Shown here piece by piece: positions 4,805 to 6,477 of a stretch of 6,477 nt of DNA (its first letter is position 1; each line of letters begins with the position of its first letter). The notes under the pieces are model-generated. The model made no database searches. It saw only the letters and a program-made list of their open reading frames with translations, and had not been told where the DNA came from. Source of the DNA: Anaerolineales bacterium UBA6663. GTDB taxonomy: Bacteria; Chloroflexota; Anaerolineae; Anaerolineales; UBA6663. The position numbers and the translations under genes are program-made. Where the stretch lies: the NCBI GenBank assembly GCA_002455335.1, contig DKKP01000395.1:1-6477 (forward strand), in the 5' to 3' direction.

Positions 4805-6477
4805 CAAAGAGCGGCCTGTGTCGTGGGTTCAGCCGCGGCGACGTCGAGCGGGACGAGTTGCGGCGCGAGAATGTGCCAGACCGCCAGCGGCAAAGCAAAC
4901 CGAGAGCGGATCTCGAGCCGGACCGTGACCGGATCGGCCGGAGAGTCGAACGTCACACGCCATTCGCCATAACGCCCAAACGGCCGCTCAGCGCCGCCCA
5001 ACCAACCGGTCGTCGCCAGCGCCGGCTCTACCGCGTTCGGGAACGACGGAGCATCGCCGACCCACACGCTGACCCTCACCTCGCTGGCCGCGAGATCCGG
5101 AGCATACACGGCCCGTGGCTGCTCGCGCACGATCGGCTCAGCCAGCACCCGCACCGAGAAGCCATGGCTCAACCCGGGCACAAGGCCCGTCAGCGTCTGC
5201 TCGAGCGCGAGGTGGAAGGGTGTGCGCGCGGCGACGCGCCACACGAACGGCGTGCCGCCAAGCAGACGCTCACGATCCAACGGACGCAGATCCGGACTCC
5301 CCAGCAGAGTCGCAAACGGCCGACCGCACGCCGGGAAGCCATCCTCAGCCAGTCGATCCGCGATCCCCGACACATGACGCAGGCGCCAGCCCAAAGGGGC
5401 GGCGAGCTCTTGAGTGGGGCCTTGATCGACGATCCATCCTTCGTCGAAGCCGCGTCTGTCGAGCAGGTTTTCGCGCGTCAGACGGATCGGCTCGGGGCCG
5501 CGCGGCACAACACGCGGTGCAAAAGATGCTGCCGAACCCGCAATGCCCGGGTTGGCGTAGAGCCGCTCACACACCGACGTGCCTGCCAGATCGTAATCGG
5601 CCCGTTCGGGATCGGCGCCAACGATCCCGACTGCGGCCCCGAGCACTTCGGGATCGCGTTGCAGTTCGGCGTCGTACCACAGAAGCTGCTCAGCCAGATA
5701 GCGTTCAGGGTCGCGCGCCTCGGGATCGGTGCTTTCGCGCCAGGCCTCTATAGGATCATCGGCGCCGTCATGCAAGCGCCAGAAGTCAAGCAGGGCGCGC
5801 CAGGGGCCGGTCGGGTAACGCGGGTCGTTCAGCGTGCTCCGATCGAGTCGCACCGACGTGATCACGATCGAGAGCCGCTCGAGTCCGTTGGGTCGGAGGA
5901 CGCGCTCGCGCACCAGCCGATATCGCAGCGTTGTCCAGCCGGCAGGTCCTTCGGCCGGCGTGGCGAGATCTGGGCGAGGGCCATCAGAGGGTTGGAACGC
6001 GCCGGTCAGCCACCACAGCCAGGGCGCGCCGTGTTCCTGCAGCCCCAACAGGCCGGCATGGTCTTCGGCCGCATCGAGCGCCGGCACGAAGGCAGCCCAC
6101 AATTTAAGGTCGGGCCCACCGCTGGCGAAGTTCCCGATCACGGCTCGCAGCCCGAGGTCCGCCAGAGCGCGAACGCGCTCGGCCTCGAACGCGGCGTACC
6201 AGGCCATCAGGCGGAGCGCCTCGGGCGATGTCGCGGCGCCAAGGACAGGCGCCAGCGGCCCCTCCCAGGCCGTGATTTGCGGATGCCTGAGCAGCAACTC
6301 GCGCTGGCCGGCGACAAACAAGCGTGCGCTCCCCTCCGGCCCCGCGCCTGAGCGCGCTTCATCGGAGAGGTCGAGCGTCACAGGCGGCGCGCCGATCAGA
6401 AGCGCTGTGGGATGTGCCTCCGCCAGGGCCCGCGCCGCGGCGAAATCGCCGCTGAGGCGGGCTAACGGCGGGCCGGA
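4804..6477 (-). CDS. Partial glycoside-hydrolase-like TIM-barrel protein with C-terminal beta-sandwich module, possibly catalytically inactive
   Basis: The 5' end is cut by the window. The frame stays open from 6477 to the stop, giving 557 visible residues, so the GTG at 6381 is probably an internal valine and not the start. Residues about 1-290 look like a clan GH-A-type (beta/alpha)8 barrel of the kind found in Chloroflexota surface proteins: HPQITAWEG (about 66-73), AFEAERVRALADLGLRAVIGNF (strand-helix-strand repeat), LGLQEHGAP (144-152), IVITS (204-208), and WYDAELQRDPEVLGAAVGIVG. Where such enzymes usually carry the acid/base 'NEP', this one has WEGPLAP (71-77). Where the nucleophile 'ITE' is expected, it has ITS (206-208). 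Residues about 334-544 form a beta-sandwich starting NLLDRRGFDEGW, recalling the NPGFESG module of the two LysM proteins. No LysM or membrane helix is visible in this part. The stop shares a base with the next ATG, so it is co-translated with the glycosyltransferase. Barrel assignment is by remembered family motifs, moderate certainty; coding status is firm. Confidence 0.75.
   Translation of the reverse strand, partial: SGPPLARLSGDFAAARALAEAHPTALLIGAPPVTLDLSDEARSGAGPEGSARLFVAGQRELLLRHPQITAWEGPLAPVLGAATSPEALRLMAWYAAFEAERVRALADLGLRAVIGNFASGGPDLKLWAAFVPALDAAEDHAGLLGLQEHGAPWLWWLTGAFQPSDGPRPDLATPAEGPAGWTTLRYRLVRERVLRPNGLERLSIVITSVRLDRSTLNDPRYPTGPWRALLDFWRLHDGADDPIEAWRESTDPEARDPERYLAEQLLWYDAELQRDPEVLGAAVGIVGADPERADYDLAGTSVCERLYANPGIAGSAASFAPRVVPRGPEPIRLTRENLLDRRGFDEGWIVDQGPTQELAAPLGWRLRHVSGIADRLAEDGFPACGRPFATLLGSPDLRPLDRERLLGGTPFVWRVAARTPFHLALEQTLTGLVPGLSHGFSVRVLAEPIVREQPRAVYAPDLAASEVRVSVWVGDAPSFPNAVEPALATTGWLGGAERPFGRYGEWRVTFDSPADPVTVRLEIRSRFALPLAVWHILAPQLVPLDVAAAEPTTQAAL

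Noticed and set aside
4690..6351. Long plus-strand open frame (553 codons) opposite the barrel gene
   Set aside because: Its translation is rich in Arg, Gly, Ala, Gln and Pro with no domain-like pattern, as expected antisense to a GC-rich gene. The minus strand here has recognisable motifs and continues through the window edge.
6379..6381. GTG as start codon of the barrel gene
   Set aside because: The same frame stays open for 32 more codons to the window edge with protein-like sequence (FAAARALAEAHPTALLIGAPP), so the gene most likely begins outside the window.

Overview
The window comes from a GC-rich bacterial chromosome. All four genes lie on the minus strand and are read from high to low coordinates. 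The protein style points to Chloroflexota, probably Anaerolineae or a relative. The signs are PTPTPVPPT-type linkers, secreted LysM proteins with C-terminal membrane anchors, SdrD-like B domains, and GT39-type transferases with a soluble C-terminal domain. This placement is inferred from protein style alone; no rRNA or other taxonomic marker is present.

Layout in the direction of transcription. (i) 6477-4804: the 3' part of a gene open to the window edge, encoding a glycoside-hydrolase-like TIM barrel followed by a beta-sandwich module. Both positions where a catalytic glutamate is expected look changed. (ii) 4804-2897: a polytopic GT39/PMT/ArnT-like glycosyltransferase whose ATG shares one base with the preceding stop codon (TGATG). 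(iii) 2806-1781: a secreted protein with the beta-sandwich module and two LysM domains. (iv) 1556-39: a paralogue of (iii) with the same module, one LysM, an SdrD-B-like domain and a C-terminal transmembrane anchor.

The two gaps are short. The 90-base gap between (iii) and the transferase holds a 10-bp-stem hairpin and a good ribosome binding site. The 224-base gap between (iii) and (iv) holds a long imperfect palindrome (1674-1745), a possible promoter and a clear ribosome binding site. No stretch over 300 bases lacks a gene. I saw no tRNA, rRNA, CRISPR array, transposase or recognisable insertion sequence.

The unifying feature is one beta-sandwich module of carbohydrate-binding type, present in three of the four proteins and clustered with a membrane glycosyltransferase. 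The simplest reading is a cell-envelope locus: a lipid-linked-sugar transferase plus secreted or anchored proteins that bind peptidoglycan through LysM and another glycan through the sandwich. That joint function is inference; only the domain content is visible in the sequence.
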